A stretch of DNA of 64,000 nt, taken from assembly GCF_011290685.1 (NCBI RefSeq), contig NZ_JAANYN010000016.1, positions 32,224 to 96,223 of the forward strand. Direction: 5' to 3'. Positions 34,248 to 43,279 of the stretch are shown one piece after another. Under the pieces are notes generated by a model. That model saw only the letters and a list, made by a program, of their open reading frames with translations. It had not been told where the DNA came from and made no database searches. The stretch's first letter is position 1; each line of letters starts with the position of its first letter. Source of the DNA: Cyclobacterium plantarum (lineage in GTDB: Bacteria; Bacteroidota; Bacteroidia; Cytophagales; Cyclobacteriaceae). Position numbers and translations under genes: made by a program.

Positions 34248-34513
34248 CTGTTTATATTTTGATTTTCTAAGGTCAAAACTGGACTGGCACCGAAGGTTTC
34301 TTTATTCGGGAGAATCTTGTACCTTCTGGCGGGAAGGTAATTTTAGTCATCTCTGGTTGTCGCCTTCAGCACACTTGATTTCTTAATATAAGAACTTTTT
34401 GTTTATTCAGGTAGATTGGTATTTCCAGTCCCTTAGAGACAGCAGCGCAAGGCTGTAGCTATCTATTGCCTTAAAGATTCAATTTCAGGGATTTTAAATC
34501 TTTTTGCCAAAAT

Positions 34514-36094
34514 TTAAAATGGAGCTTTGTCTTCTCCCCCAGGAAAGGGGTTCTCCCCTTGCTCATCTCCATTGGCCCGGCTTCCCATACGGACCATCCC
34601 TCCTTCATCAAAACCCTTGCCCCCTGCACTACTGGGAAAGCGACTGCCATAAAGTGCATCCTGAGCCTGGTAGGGCACATTCAAATCCAAATCGGTAAAC
34701 TTGGTGTACTTGCCAATAAACCTGAGCTTCACATTTTCCAGCGAACCGTTTCTATGCTTGGCAATAATGACTTCACCTACGCCTGAGGTACTGTTTCCAT
34801 CTTCATCCTCGGTAATGCCGTAATATTCCGGACGGTACAAAAACATGACAATGTCCGCATCTTGCTCAATGGCTCCAGACTCCCTAAGGTCGGATAACTG
34901 GGGCCTTTTGTCTCCTCCCCTTGTCTCCACCGCCCTGGAAAGTTGGGACAAGGCGATTACCGGAACGCTAAGTTCTTTGGCTATTTTTTTCAGGGCCCTG
35001 GAAATACTGGAAATTTCTTGTTCCCGATTGCCTCCATTGTTTCCCTTACTGTCTCCGGACATTAACTGAAGGTAATCCACTACGATCAATTGTACATCAT
35101 TCTGGGCTTTTAGGCGGCGGCATTTTGCCCTTAATTCCAGAATAGATAAAGCCGGGGTATCGTCCACAAATAAGGGTGCTGAAGTAAGTTTCCCCGTCTT
35201 ATGAATCAGCTGTTGCCATTCGTAATCTGCCAGGTTTCCTTTCTTTATTTTTTCAGAATCCAGTTCTGCTTCTGAACTGATCAATCGATTGACCAGCTGA
35301 ATGGAAGACATTTCCAACGAAAAAATGGCAACCGGTCGATCATGGTCTACCGCAGCATTTCTCAAAACCGATAGCACAAAGGCAGTTTTTCCCATTGCCG
35401 GACGCGCAGCAATGATCACCAAATCTGATTTTTGCCAACCGGAGGTGACTCTATCCAGGGCTGTAAAACCAGAGGGCACTCCTGTAAGTCCATCCTTTTG
35501 CCCCTTTTTGCTCTCCAACTCAATTATGGCCTCGCGCATGATAGAGCGCATGTCCACGTAGTTTTTCTTGATGTTATTTTCGGAAATTTCAAACAAGGAC
35601 TGCTCCATCTTGTCCAAAAGTTCAAAGACATCGGTTGTATCCTCGAAAGCCTCCTTTTGAATATCAGAAGCGATCCTGATCATGTCCCGTTTCATGGCCT
35701 GCTCAGTGATGATTCTGGCATGATATTCAATATTTGATGCAGATGAAACCCTTGAGGTAAGCTCCGTGATAAAGTAAGCTCCGCCTACCAATTCCAACTT
35801 TCCGTTCTTTCTGAGTTGATTCGTGACGGTAAGCAAATCAATGGGTTCCCCTGCATTGAACAAATCCAGAATAGCCTCATAGACCATCTTGTGGGCATCT
35901 TTATAAAAACTGTCAGGCAAAAGAATATCAACCACCGCCGTCAGGGCATCTTTTTCCAACATCAATGCTCCCAGGACGGCCTCTTCCAAGTCAATGGCCT
36001 GGGGAGGCAATTTGCCCAATGCAGCTGCAGGATCACCTGTCCGCCTCCTTAACGTCCCTAATCGTTCAGTTTTATTGCTGTTTTTATCTGCCAT
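34514..36094 (-). CDS. dnaB: Replicative DNA helicase
   Basis: The 526-residue DnaB hexameric helicase has the N-terminal scaffolding domain (LPPQAIDLEEAVLGALMLEK), the hinge region and a RecA-like motor with Walker A IIAARPAMGKTAF, Walker B LIVVDYLQLMSG and ELSVPVIALSQLSRAVETR followed by LRESGAIEQDADIVMFLYRP. A Gly-rich acidic tail ends the protein. No intein is present. A TACTTTTG element at 36100-36107 on this strand lies so close to the ATG that the transcript could be almost leaderless. Confidence 0.97.
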   Translation of the reverse strand: MADKNSNKTERLGTLRRRTGDPAAALGKLPPQAIDLEEAVLGALMLEKDALTAVVDILLPDSFYKDAHKMVYEAILDLFNAGEPIDLLTVTNQLRKNGKLELVGGAYFITELTSRVSSASNIEYHARIITEQAMKRDMIRIASDIQKEAFEDTTDVFELLDKMEQSLFEISENNIKKNYVDMRSIMREAIIELESKKGQKDGLTGVPSGFTALDRVTSGWQKSDLVIIAARPAMGKTAFVLSVLRNAAVDHDRPVAIFSLEMSSIQLVNRLISSEAELDSEKIKKGNLADYEWQQLIHKTGKLTSAPLFVDDTPALSILELRAKCRRLKAQNDVQLIVVDYLQLMSGDSKGNNGGNREQEISSISRALKKIAKELSVPVIALSQLSRAVETRGGDKRPQLSDLRESGAIEQDADIVMFLYRPEYYGITEDEDGNSTSGVGEVIIAKHRNGSLENVKLRFIGKYTKFTDLDLNVPYQAQDALYGSRFPSSAGGKGFDEGGMVRMGSRANGDEQGENPFPGGEDKAPF

Positions 36095-36278
36095 ACAAAC
36101 AAAAGTACCCCTTTAAGGTCAAAGGTTTTGAACAATTTATACACTTTATTATCCACAAGCCTGTAACCATTACTTATACAACCCATTGGGGGCAAAATCT
36201 ATTCCAGAGATGTGAAAATTATTTTTTCACCAGCTCCAGAGCAAAAATCAGTTGATAAATTAAACCCGTAAAAATTCC

Positions 36279-36286
36279 TATATTTG
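36279..36286 (+). promoter_or_regulatory. Candidate -7 element for the DnaQ-like exonuclease gene
   Basis: TATATTTG matches TAnnTTTG. The implied leader to the ATG at 36403 would be about 110 bases. The -33 box is poor. Confidence 0.35.
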
Positions 36287-36402
36287 CAATCCTGGTTTAA
36301 CTACCAAAATATCCAAAAAAAGTTCAGGTAGGAGTCAGGGCCAGGAAACGTCGTACACTCAATTTTGAACCTAACCTTTTTCATATACAAAGTAAAATCC
36401 CA

Positions 36403-37209
36403 ATGAAATTGAATTTAAAGAATCCGATTGCATTTTTTGATCTTGAAGCCACAGGAGTCAACATATCTACTGATAGAATTGTAGAAATATCTGTATTAAA
36501 AGTTTATCCCGATGGCAAGGAGGAAATCAAAACCATGAAAATCAATCCAACGGTACCCATACCGCTGGAATCCTCCCTTATTCATGGTATCTATGACAAA
36601 GACGTGGTCAATGAACCTGTTTTTAAGGATGTGGCCCGGGAGCTGCAGCAGTTTTTTGAGGGAGCGGACCTGGCAGGCTTTAACGTATTGAAATATGATA
36701 TCCCCTTATTGGTCGAGGAATTTTTAAGGGCGGGCATTGACTTTGATCTGGAAAAGAGAAACCTGCTGGATGCCCAAAAGATCTTTTTCATGATGGAAAA
36801 AAGAAACCTGGCATCTGCTTATAAATTTTATTGCGGAAAGGTCCTGGAAAATGCCCACAGTGCCGAGGCAGATACGCTGGCTACTTATGAGGTTTTCAAG
36901 GCCCAGATAGATCGGTATGCGGGAGAGCAAATGGAAGACCTCCAGGGAAACATCGTGGGTGTTATGGAAAATAATATGAAAAAAATCCACAACATGATCA
37001 ATGAAAAAATGGTGGATTTAGCAGGGAGATTTGTTTTCAATGACAAAGGGGAGGAATGCTTTAATTTTGGAAAACAAAAAGGAAAACCTGTTACACAGGT
37101 ATTAAAAGAAGAACCCGGTTATTACGACTGGATGATGAAGGGAGACTTTCCGCTGGACACCAAAAGAAAACTCACTCAGGTAAAACTCCGGGGGTTTAAT
37201 CAGAGATAA
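36403..37209 (+). CDS. DnaQ-like 3'-5' exonuclease with DUF3820-type C-terminus
   Basis: The 268-residue protein starts with a DEDDh exonuclease domain (~1-175): FFDLEATGVNISTDRIVEI (motif I), AGFNVLKYDIPLLVEEF (motif II) and AHSAEADTLATYEVF (motif III with the His-Asp pair). The last ~60 residues (FVFNDKGEECFNFGKQKGKP, then GYYDWMMKGDFPL) form the small module seen fused to such exonucleases in Bacteroidota. It could serve proofreading or repair. Divergent from dnaB. Confidence 0.9.
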   Translation: MKLNLKNPIAFFDLEATGVNISTDRIVEISVLKVYPDGKEEIKTMKINPTVPIPLESSLIHGIYDKDVVNEPVFKDVARELQQFFEGADLAGFNVLKYDIPLLVEEFLRAGIDFDLEKRNLLDAQKIFFMMEKRNLASAYKFYCGKVLENAHSAEADTLATYEVFKAQIDRYAGEQMEDLQGNIVGVMENNMKKIHNMINEKMVDLAGRFVFNDKGEECFNFGKQKGKPVTQVLKEEPGYYDWMMKGDFPLDTKRKLTQVKLRGFNQR

Positions 37210-37270
37210 TGGTTTTTTTGCACTGTATTTCCTATAAAAGGTCGGCGTGGACAGTCTTAAGATTGAACCG

Positions 37271-37771
37271 ATGATTACAATTTACCAGGCAGACAGCCAA
37301 CACATCCCACTAATTCAGGATATGGCCAAAATCATTTGGCCCATTGCATTTGGGGAAATTCTTAGTTCCGAGCAATTGGCATACATGATGGACATGATGT
37401 ACAGCAAAGGTTCCCTTCAAGAGCAAATGGAAAAAAAAGCCCACAAATTCCTTATCGCTTCCAAGGGAAAGGAACCCTTGGGCTTTGCCTCCTATGAACT
37501 TCACTACCTTGGATTGCCTCAGCTTAAAATCCATAAATTATATATATTGCCTACAGCGCAAGGCCGTGGCATCGGCAAGGAAATACTAACTTACCTTGAA
37601 ACGGAAGGGAAAAAAACCGGAATGAAAAACATGGTGCTGAATGTCAACAAATACAATAGTAAAGCTTTCCAGTTCTATGAAAAGCAGGGATTTACAAAGA
37701 TAAAGGATGAGGTTATCCCTATCGGAAATGGCTATGTGATGGATGATTTTACCCTTAAGAAAAAAATTTAA
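37271..37771 (+). CDS. GNAT-family N-acetyltransferase
   Basis: From the ATG at 37271 (a GTG 24 bases upstream is in frame) the protein is 166 residues. It begins MITIYQADSQHIPLIQDMAK and has the acetyl-CoA loop LPTAQGRGIGKEILTYL (QGRGIG) followed by MVLNVNKYNSKAFQFYEKQG and FTKIKDEVIPIGNGYVMDDF. It resembles YncA-like or spermidine/peptide acetyltransferases of Bacteroidota. Acceptor unknown. Confidence 0.88.
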   Translation: MITIYQADSQHIPLIQDMAKIIWPIAFGEILSSEQLAYMMDMMYSKGSLQEQMEKKAHKFLIASKGKEPLGFASYELHYLGLPQLKIHKLYILPTAQGRGIGKEILTYLETEGKKTGMKNMVLNVNKYNSKAFQFYEKQGFTKIKDEVIPIGNGYVMDDFTLKKKI

Positions 37772-37784
37772 TCACTAGTATACA

Positions 37785-38795
37785 TTACTCATCGGGCAAA
37801 TCAATTTTCCTGGTTTTGGAATTAATATCCTTGATCACCTCATCCAATTCTGAAGCAGAAACCAAAACATGATCCAACAATTCCTTTTTATCTTTTGACA
37901 AACCTTCTAGTTCAACTTCCAGCAGACTTACCAAGCCCATCAAACGGGCAAGGGGGGCCCTAACGACATGAGACTGAATCCATGCAATATCCTTGAGCCT
38001 TTTGTTCTGTTCTTCTATTGTTTCAATGTAAGCCTTTTTTAGAGTGACATCGTTGGCCAGTACCAACTTGGCAGGGCGACCACTGAAGTTGATCGGATTA
38101 GAGCTGATTTCCACCGTAATGATCTCCCCGTTTTTTTTTGAATGCAGGAAAGTTCCTGCATTTTTAAAGCCAGGATTTTTTTTGCCCTCTTCTACAGCGA
38201 TTAACAGCTTATTTCTTTCCTGCTCAGGCCGTATATCCGATATAGTCATGCCAAGAAATTCATCTCTCGGATAACCATAAGATTGAATGGCTGCTTCATT
38301 GACATCCAAAAATTCAAATGAAACCTGATCGTATACCCACATGGGCAAAGGGCTGAGATGGAAAAGTTCTTTGTACCGGTGTTCCGATTCTTCTAACCTA
38401 TTGAATACTTTCTTTCTTTCTATACTGTAAATGATACTCCGAAATAATATATCCGGGTGAAGCTCATCCTTAACCATGTAATCAGACATGCCTAAACTGA
38501 TAGATTTGACAGCAAAATTCCTGTCCGCATAACCGGTCAAAACTACAATGGGAATCCTGGCAGCCATGGCCAAAATTTCTTTGATCAATGGCTCTCCGCT
38601 CTTATCCGGAAGACTAAGATCCAAAAGTATGATGTCAAAATCCCCAAAATTTTGTGCAGCAGCATCTTTGTATGTAGCCACCCAATCAATTTTGGATGTC
38701 GGGAATTTTTCTTCCAGGGCCTCCGCCACCAAAATATAATCCCCTTCATTATCTTCGATAATGAGGATCCGGTGAATATCTTCCTCTGAGGACAT
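37785..38795 (-). CDS. Receiver-PAS-DHp hybrid protein lacking an ATPase domain
   Basis: Of the 336 residues, about 8-125 are a receiver domain with phosphoacceptor D59 (DFDIILLDLSLPDKSG) and lysine K109. About 135-255 are a PAS domain (HRYKELFHLSPLPMWVYD, PAS/PAC ending VLANDVTLKKAY). About 262-330 form a helical dimerisation/phosphotransfer segment with H276 in IAWIQSHVVRAPLARLMGLV, the H-box form seen in many Bacteroidota kinases. The protein then ends, with no N, G1, F or G2 boxes, so it cannot bind ATP by itself. It lies 3 bases after a receiver gene (38799-39224), on the same transcript. Confidence 0.88.
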   Translation of the reverse strand: MSSEEDIHRILIIEDNEGDYILVAEALEEKFPTSKIDWVATYKDAAAQNFGDFDIILLDLSLPDKSGEPLIKEILAMAARIPIVVLTGYADRNFAVKSISLGMSDYMVKDELHPDILFRSIIYSIERKKVFNRLEESEHRYKELFHLSPLPMWVYDQVSFEFLDVNEAAIQSYGYPRDEFLGMTISDIRPEQERNKLLIAVEEGKKNPGFKNAGTFLHSKKNGEIITVEISSNPINFSGRPAKLVLANDVTLKKAYIETIEEQNKRLKDIAWIQSHVVRAPLARLMGLVSLLEVELEGLSKDKKELLDHVLVSASELDEVIKDINSKTRKIDLPDE

Positions 38796-38798
38796 AAC

Positions 38799-39224
38799 TT
38801 ATACCCTGGAAGGGAGTTTTACCAATGAGAACCAAAAGCTTTCAATCTTTTGCAGGATATCCTGATAGCTTTCCGGTCCCATAGGCTTGGAAATGTAACT
38901 GTTTGCATGATTTTTGTAAGATTCCAGGATATCCGTCTCACTGGAGGAAGTAGTTAGCATGATTACGGGTATTTGCTTTAACCCATTTGAGCTTTTGATA
39001 AATTGCAACACTTCCTGACCGTTCTTTTTAGGTAAATTAATATCCAGCAAAACCAGATCAGGAATATTGTTGTCGTTTACACACAAGCAACTTTCCAAAA
39101 ACTCCACTGCTTCATGACCATCTTTTGCATAGCTGATTTGTAGCGGTATATTAAGTTCCTCCAAAGCATCTGAAATCAATAAAACATCTCCTTCATTATC
39201 TTCGATCAAAAATATCTTCAACAT
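38799..39224 (-). CDS. Stand-alone response regulator receiver protein
   Basis: The product is about 141 residues from the ATG at 39224; a second ATG at 39230 is also possible. It is an Rcp1-like single receiver: LKIFLIEDNEGDVLLISDAL, phosphoacceptor in PDLVLLDINLPKKNGQ, the switch in IPVIMLTTSSSETD and the lysine in YISKPMGPESY. No output domain. Such proteins usually shuttle phosphate with phytochrome-like kinases. It precedes the receiver-PAS-DHp gene by 3 bases on the same strand, and an orphan kinase lies 430 bases upstream. Confidence 0.92.
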   Translation of the reverse strand: MLKIFLIEDNEGDVLLISDALEELNIPLQISYAKDGHEAVEFLESCLCVNDNNIPDLVLLDINLPKKNGQEVLQFIKSSNGLKQIPVIMLTTSSSETDILESYKNHANSYISKPMGPESYQDILQKIESFWFSLVKLPSRV

Positions 39225-39653
39225 GGTCATGATCAGCAACTTAACTTGGTTAGAATCTTTAACCCGTAATTTTTTCCGGGTCATGTAAGGAAATAAGTAT
39301 AAAAATTATTTAATTCCAAAGATTGAATAAGAAATTATACACTTCACAAGTATGGAATGGGTAAAATTTATTCTATTTGAAAGGTATGATTTGTATTATC
39401 CTATTCCAATTGTATAACGTTAAAGCTTAAATTAGGGTATATTTTGAAGCAGGCAAAAGTTCAATGAACGAAATAGCTGTAAAAGTTTTTTCCCCAGGCA
39501 GTGATGGCTCAAAGGACAAAACTGCTTCCTTTTGACCTGCCGCTGGAGGATAGGCTAAATTAAGGTATCCCAAGGAATATATATAAACTTTTATGACCTT
39601 TTGAAAACATCACATGAAAGCGAAGATCGGACTTCCCGATTCCTTTTTCCAGG
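39225..39653. other. Intergenic region between kinase and receiver genes
   Basis: About 430 bases without a convincing gene on either strand. The minus-strand promoter of the receiver operon should be in the part near 39225-39400. A hairpin-like pair AAAGGA/TCCTTT occurs near 39512-39535. Nothing else could be assigned. Confidence 0.4.
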
Positions 39654-40619
39654 CTAAACTTTTTCTCTGGAAACTACATCTTTAACGGTAAAATGGATGG
39701 TACTACCTTCTCCTAAAACAGACGTAGCCCAAATTTTACCCCCACCATCTTCTATGATTTTTTTACAAATAGCCAGGCCCATACCTGAACCTCTCCTGGT
39801 GAGGCCTTGATCATATTGTTGTAAAATATAAAATATGCTGTCCAGGTTTTGAGAGGCTATGCCTACACCGTTATCTTTTACGGCTATGGTTTGAAAACCA
39901 TCAGCTTTGGAAACACTGATTTCAATCTTCAGTGGTCTTGATGAATCCCTGAAATTAAATGCGTTGTTCAACAGCTGATCAAATAATTGCAAAAACCTTT
40001 TGTAATCACCTTTGATACTCGGCAAATCTTCTTTCTTCAAATCGATTTTTCCCACCCCGAATTTCCTGGAATTTAAATGAATCGCCTTTTCCAAAACTTC
40101 ATTCAGATCTACAATTTGCAAAGCTTCCCTTTCTTCTGTCAATTGTGAAAACTCTACCAAATCCTGAATCACATCTTTAATTTTATAGAAATTATCTAAT
40201 GTCAATTCCAGAAAGGAAATAGATTTTTCTGGAAGACTGTTTTTGTTTTTCCGTATAAATAGCTCCAAAAAACCATGACTCTGTCTTACCGGTTCAACCA
40301 ATTCATTGGATGCCACGGAAATAAACTGATCCAATTGATTTTTGGCATGATCGGATTTTATCCGTTCCTTTTCGATCTTTAAATTGGCTTTTTCAAGCTC
40401 TTTGACCTTACTATCCAAATACAGGTATTGTTTTTCCATTAAATAGTACAACAAAATCCCTGTCAAAAAAATAAATGCTGTCCCTTTAAAAGATTGATAA
40501 TTTGTTAATATTGAAACATCTGTACTCTGGAAAAAATAAAGTATCAAAGTATCACTTGCAAAAATCCATAGTATCCCTACAACTACATAAAGAATAGCTA
40601 TTTTTAAACTCGTTTTCAT
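39654..40619 (-). CDS. Membrane histidine-kinase-like protein with Asn at the phosphoacceptor position
   Basis: The 321-residue protein has two membrane helices (~6-30 and ~45-62), a short coiled coil (~65-95), a DHp-like domain and a full HATPase domain: N box FDQLLNNAFNF, G1 VKDNGVGIASQNL and G2 RGSGMGLAICKKI. In related phytochrome-type kinases the H-box reads VASHDLQEPLR. Here it is VASNELVEPVR, with Asn105 (codon AAT at 40305-40307) replacing the phosphorylated His. The nearest His (residue 116, in RQSHGF) is not at the expected helix position. It may be a pseudokinase, an ATPase acting on another DHp domain, or a phosphatase. Confidence 0.88.
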   Translation of the reverse strand: MKTSLKIAILYVVVGILWIFASDTLILYFFQSTDVSILTNYQSFKGTAFIFLTGILLYYLMEKQYLYLDSKVKELEKANLKIEKERIKSDHAKNQLDQFISVASNELVEPVRQSHGFLELFIRKNKNSLPEKSISFLELTLDNFYKIKDVIQDLVEFSQLTEEREALQIVDLNEVLEKAIHLNSRKFGVGKIDLKKEDLPSIKGDYKRFLQLFDQLLNNAFNFRDSSRPLKIEISVSKADGFQTIAVKDNGVGIASQNLDSIFYILQQYDQGLTRRGSGMGLAICKKIIEDGGGKIWATSVLGEGSTIHFTVKDVVSREKV

Positions 40620-40816
40620 TTATGCTGGTTCTTCATCCTACCCTATCTCTCACTGCTACATATCAAATGATTAAATTACGAAACAAAATTGATTAGCGGA
40701 GATTTCAACACCAATTAATTTTAAGGAATTAAATTTTATTTTCAAGTACAAATCCATTCATCAAAATGCCTTAAATTGGTGAAGTGAAAAAAGTTGATAG
40801 TTAAAAACAATTAACC

Positions 40817-41899
40817 ATGTTTAAAATCTCTCAAATTACTATTTTCAGCTTGCTGGTCATCTTTATTTCCTGCTCTACTTCCACTGAAAAAATTACTCCC
40901 AACAGGCAAAATATCAGCCTTTCGGTTTATGCTTCAGGAAAAGTAGTCAGCAAAAATCAATATGAGGTTCAGCCAAATGGTAGTGGGTACATCCAAAAAA
41001 TCTTTGTCAGCGAGGGAGATATTGTAAATAAGGGGGATATTTTGTTTTCTTTGTCCAATGAGGCCACCGAACTGAACCAGGACATGGCCAGGCTTTCCAA
41101 ATCATTTGCGGAAAAGGAAAACAACGTCGCAAGGTTGAAAGATTTGGAGGTAAAAATAAAATTGGCTCAGGAAAAAATGACGCATGATTCCCTATTATGG
41201 GAAAGACAAAAAAAACTGCATGACAAAGGAATTGGAACAAATCTTGACCTTGAACAGAGGCTGTTGCAGTATTCCCAATCCAAAACGGAACTCAAAGCCC
41301 TGCACCTTAACCAGGAAACCCTGATCAGGGAAATCGAATTCAATGCTAAAAATGCTCAAAAAAACTTTGAAATAGCCAGTTCCCTGGCCAATGATTTGGA
41401 AATTAAGAGTAAAATAGATGGAAAGGTTTACTCCCTTTTGAAAGAGACAGGTGAACTAGTGAACCAACAAAGCAAACTTGCCGTGTTGGGTAATGGGGAA
41501 GAATTCATATTAGAGCTTTTGGTAGACGAATATGACATTGCTCAAATCAAGACGGGGCAGGAAATTAAAATCAACCTGGACAGTTACCGTGGAGAAGTCT
41601 TTGATGCTACCGTTACCAAAATCCATCCCATTATGGATGACAAAACCAAAAGTTTTGTTGTTGAAGCTGAGTTCACCAAATCTCCCCCGCAGTTGTACCC
41701 CAATTTGACTTTGGAGGCTAACATTATCCTTCAAACAAAAGAAAATGCGCTACTGATTCCTTCTTCCTACCTGATTCAGGATCAGTACGTCATCAGCATC
41801 GAAGGAGACACCATTGGAGTCAAAACCGGCATTAAAAACTACCAAAACACAGAAATATTAAGTGGAATTGAAGAAACAACGGAATTGATTAAACCTTAA
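40817..41899 (+). CDS. Periplasmic adaptor (HlyD/MacA-type) lipoprotein of an ABC exporter
   Basis: The 360-residue membrane-fusion protein has the lipobox VIFISCSTS (Cys near 19), a lipoyl-like domain (GSGYIQKIFVSEGDIVNKGD), a long alpha-helical hairpin (~90-195, KENNVARLKDLEVKIKLAQE region), a second lipoyl half (IDGKVYSLLKETGELVNQQS) and beta-barrel segments (DIAQIKTGQEIKINLDSYRG). It links the inner-membrane ABC transporter encoded next to an outer-membrane channel, which is not in the window. First gene of a three-gene operon. Confidence 0.9.
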   Translation: MFKISQITIFSLLVIFISCSTSTEKITPNRQNISLSVYASGKVVSKNQYEVQPNGSGYIQKIFVSEGDIVNKGDILFSLSNEATELNQDMARLSKSFAEKENNVARLKDLEVKIKLAQEKMTHDSLLWERQKKLHDKGIGTNLDLEQRLLQYSQSKTELKALHLNQETLIREIEFNAKNAQKNFEIASSLANDLEIKSKIDGKVYSLLKETGELVNQQSKLAVLGNGEEFILELLVDEYDIAQIKTGQEIKINLDSYRGEVFDATVTKIHPIMDDKTKSFVVEAEFTKSPPQLYPNLTLEANIILQTKENALLIPSSYLIQDQYVISIEGDTIGVKTGIKNYQNTEILSGIEETTELIKP

Positions 41900-42018
41900 C
41901 ATCTGGCAGAAAGAACCTGTCTAAAAAAGGGACAATTATTCATCATCCGAGATTTTCCGAGTGTCGGAATCCTTCAGTACAGGACATATTATGGCCTTAG
42001 AAAACAAATTATAGACAG

Positions 42019-43278
42019 ATGAAATTCGGTTTATTACTGGAAATAGCCCAAAAACTCATGCTTGCCAGGTTCAAACAAACCCTGGTCGCCGCTATAGGAG
42101 TAACTTTTAGTATTACCATGTTTGTGGCACTTTTAGGCTTTATGAATGGTTTGAACATGATGCTGGATGGATTGGTACTGAACAGGACACCTCATATCCG
42201 CTTTTACAATGAAATCAAGCCAAACCCCAACCAGCCTGTTGACATGTCTGATACCTATAGCAGCTATAACAATACCATCAGGTCCATCAAACCCAACAGC
42301 AGCCGTAAAAGTATCTACAACAGTGCTGCCATGATCCATACCTTGCTAAACGATGAGCGGGTTTTGGGAGTAGCCCCAAAAGTAAACACCCAGGTTTTTT
42401 ACAACATCGGAAACATAGATATAACGGGATCCATAAACGGAATCGATGTAGATGCAGAAAATGCTCTTTTTAGTTTTGAAGATTATGTCACTGCAGGAAA
42501 CAGCGATGACCTGAAAAACATCAATAACAGCATCATATTGGGCAAAGGTGCCGCCGACCGCATGCTGGCCCAGATTGGGGATGTGATTCAGGCCACTACG
42601 GCCCAGGGGAATACCGTACGATTAAAGGTGGTGGGATATTATCAATCTGGTTTAGGTGACTTGGACAATGTACAAAGCTATACCTCCCTGGAAACCGCCC
42701 AAAAAATATTGGGCGAACCTCCTTCATTTATTACGGACATACAGGTAAAGTTGAAATCACTGGAGCTGGCCCCTTCCATGGCCATTGATTACGGGGATTT
42801 ATTTGAGATAAAAGCAGATGACATACAAACAGTAAACGCACAGTTTGAAACCGGCACAGAAATAAGAAACCTGATCAGCTATGCGGTTGGCATCACCCTG
42901 CTTATCGTTTCAGGATTTGGAATTTACAATATTCTGAACATGATGATTTATGAAAAAATGGATACCATAGCTATATTAAAGGCCACTGGGTTTTCAGGAA
43001 GAGATGTAAACATCGTTTTTACCCTGATCGCGCTGATCATTGGAATAGTGGGTGGAGCGGTAGGATTAATACTAGGTTATCTGGCAGGAATGGGCATTGA
43101 TCAACTTCCCTTTGAAACTGAGGCCTTACCCACCATAAAGACATTCCCTGTAGACTTTAATCCCCGGTATTATATCATTGGTGGTGTTTTTAGTTTGTTG
43201 ACCACTTACATGGCCGGTTATTTCCCGGCTAAAAAAGCGAGCAGTGTAGATCCGGTGGAAATCATAAGAGGAAAATAA
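42019..43278 (+). CDS. ABC transporter permease (MacB/FtsX type)
   Basis: The 419-residue protein has the MacB/LolE/DevC topology: one N-terminal helix (~18-42, TLVAAIGVTFSITMFVALLG), a large periplasmic domain (~45-285), then three helices (LISYAVGITLLIVSGFGIYN, IALIIGIVGGAVGLILGYLA and YYIIGGVFSLLTTYMAGYFP). It ends with PAKKASSVDPVEIIRGK, the usual signature after the last helix. It is followed 1 base later by its ATPase. The system probably exports a lipid, peptide or toxic compound, not identified. Confidence 0.92.
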   Translation: MKFGLLLEIAQKLMLARFKQTLVAAIGVTFSITMFVALLGFMNGLNMMLDGLVLNRTPHIRFYNEIKPNPNQPVDMSDTYSSYNNTIRSIKPNSSRKSIYNSAAMIHTLLNDERVLGVAPKVNTQVFYNIGNIDITGSINGIDVDAENALFSFEDYVTAGNSDDLKNINNSIILGKGAADRMLAQIGDVIQATTAQGNTVRLKVVGYYQSGLGDLDNVQSYTSLETAQKILGEPPSFITDIQVKLKSLELAPSMAIDYGDLFEIKADDIQTVNAQFETGTEIRNLISYAVGITLLIVSGFGIYNILNMMIYEKMDTIAILKATGFSGRDVNIVFTLIALIIGIVGGAVGLILGYLAGMGIDQLPFETEALPTIKTFPVDFNPRYYIIGGVFSLLTTYMAGYFPAKKASSVDPVEIIRGK

Positions 43279-43279
43279 C

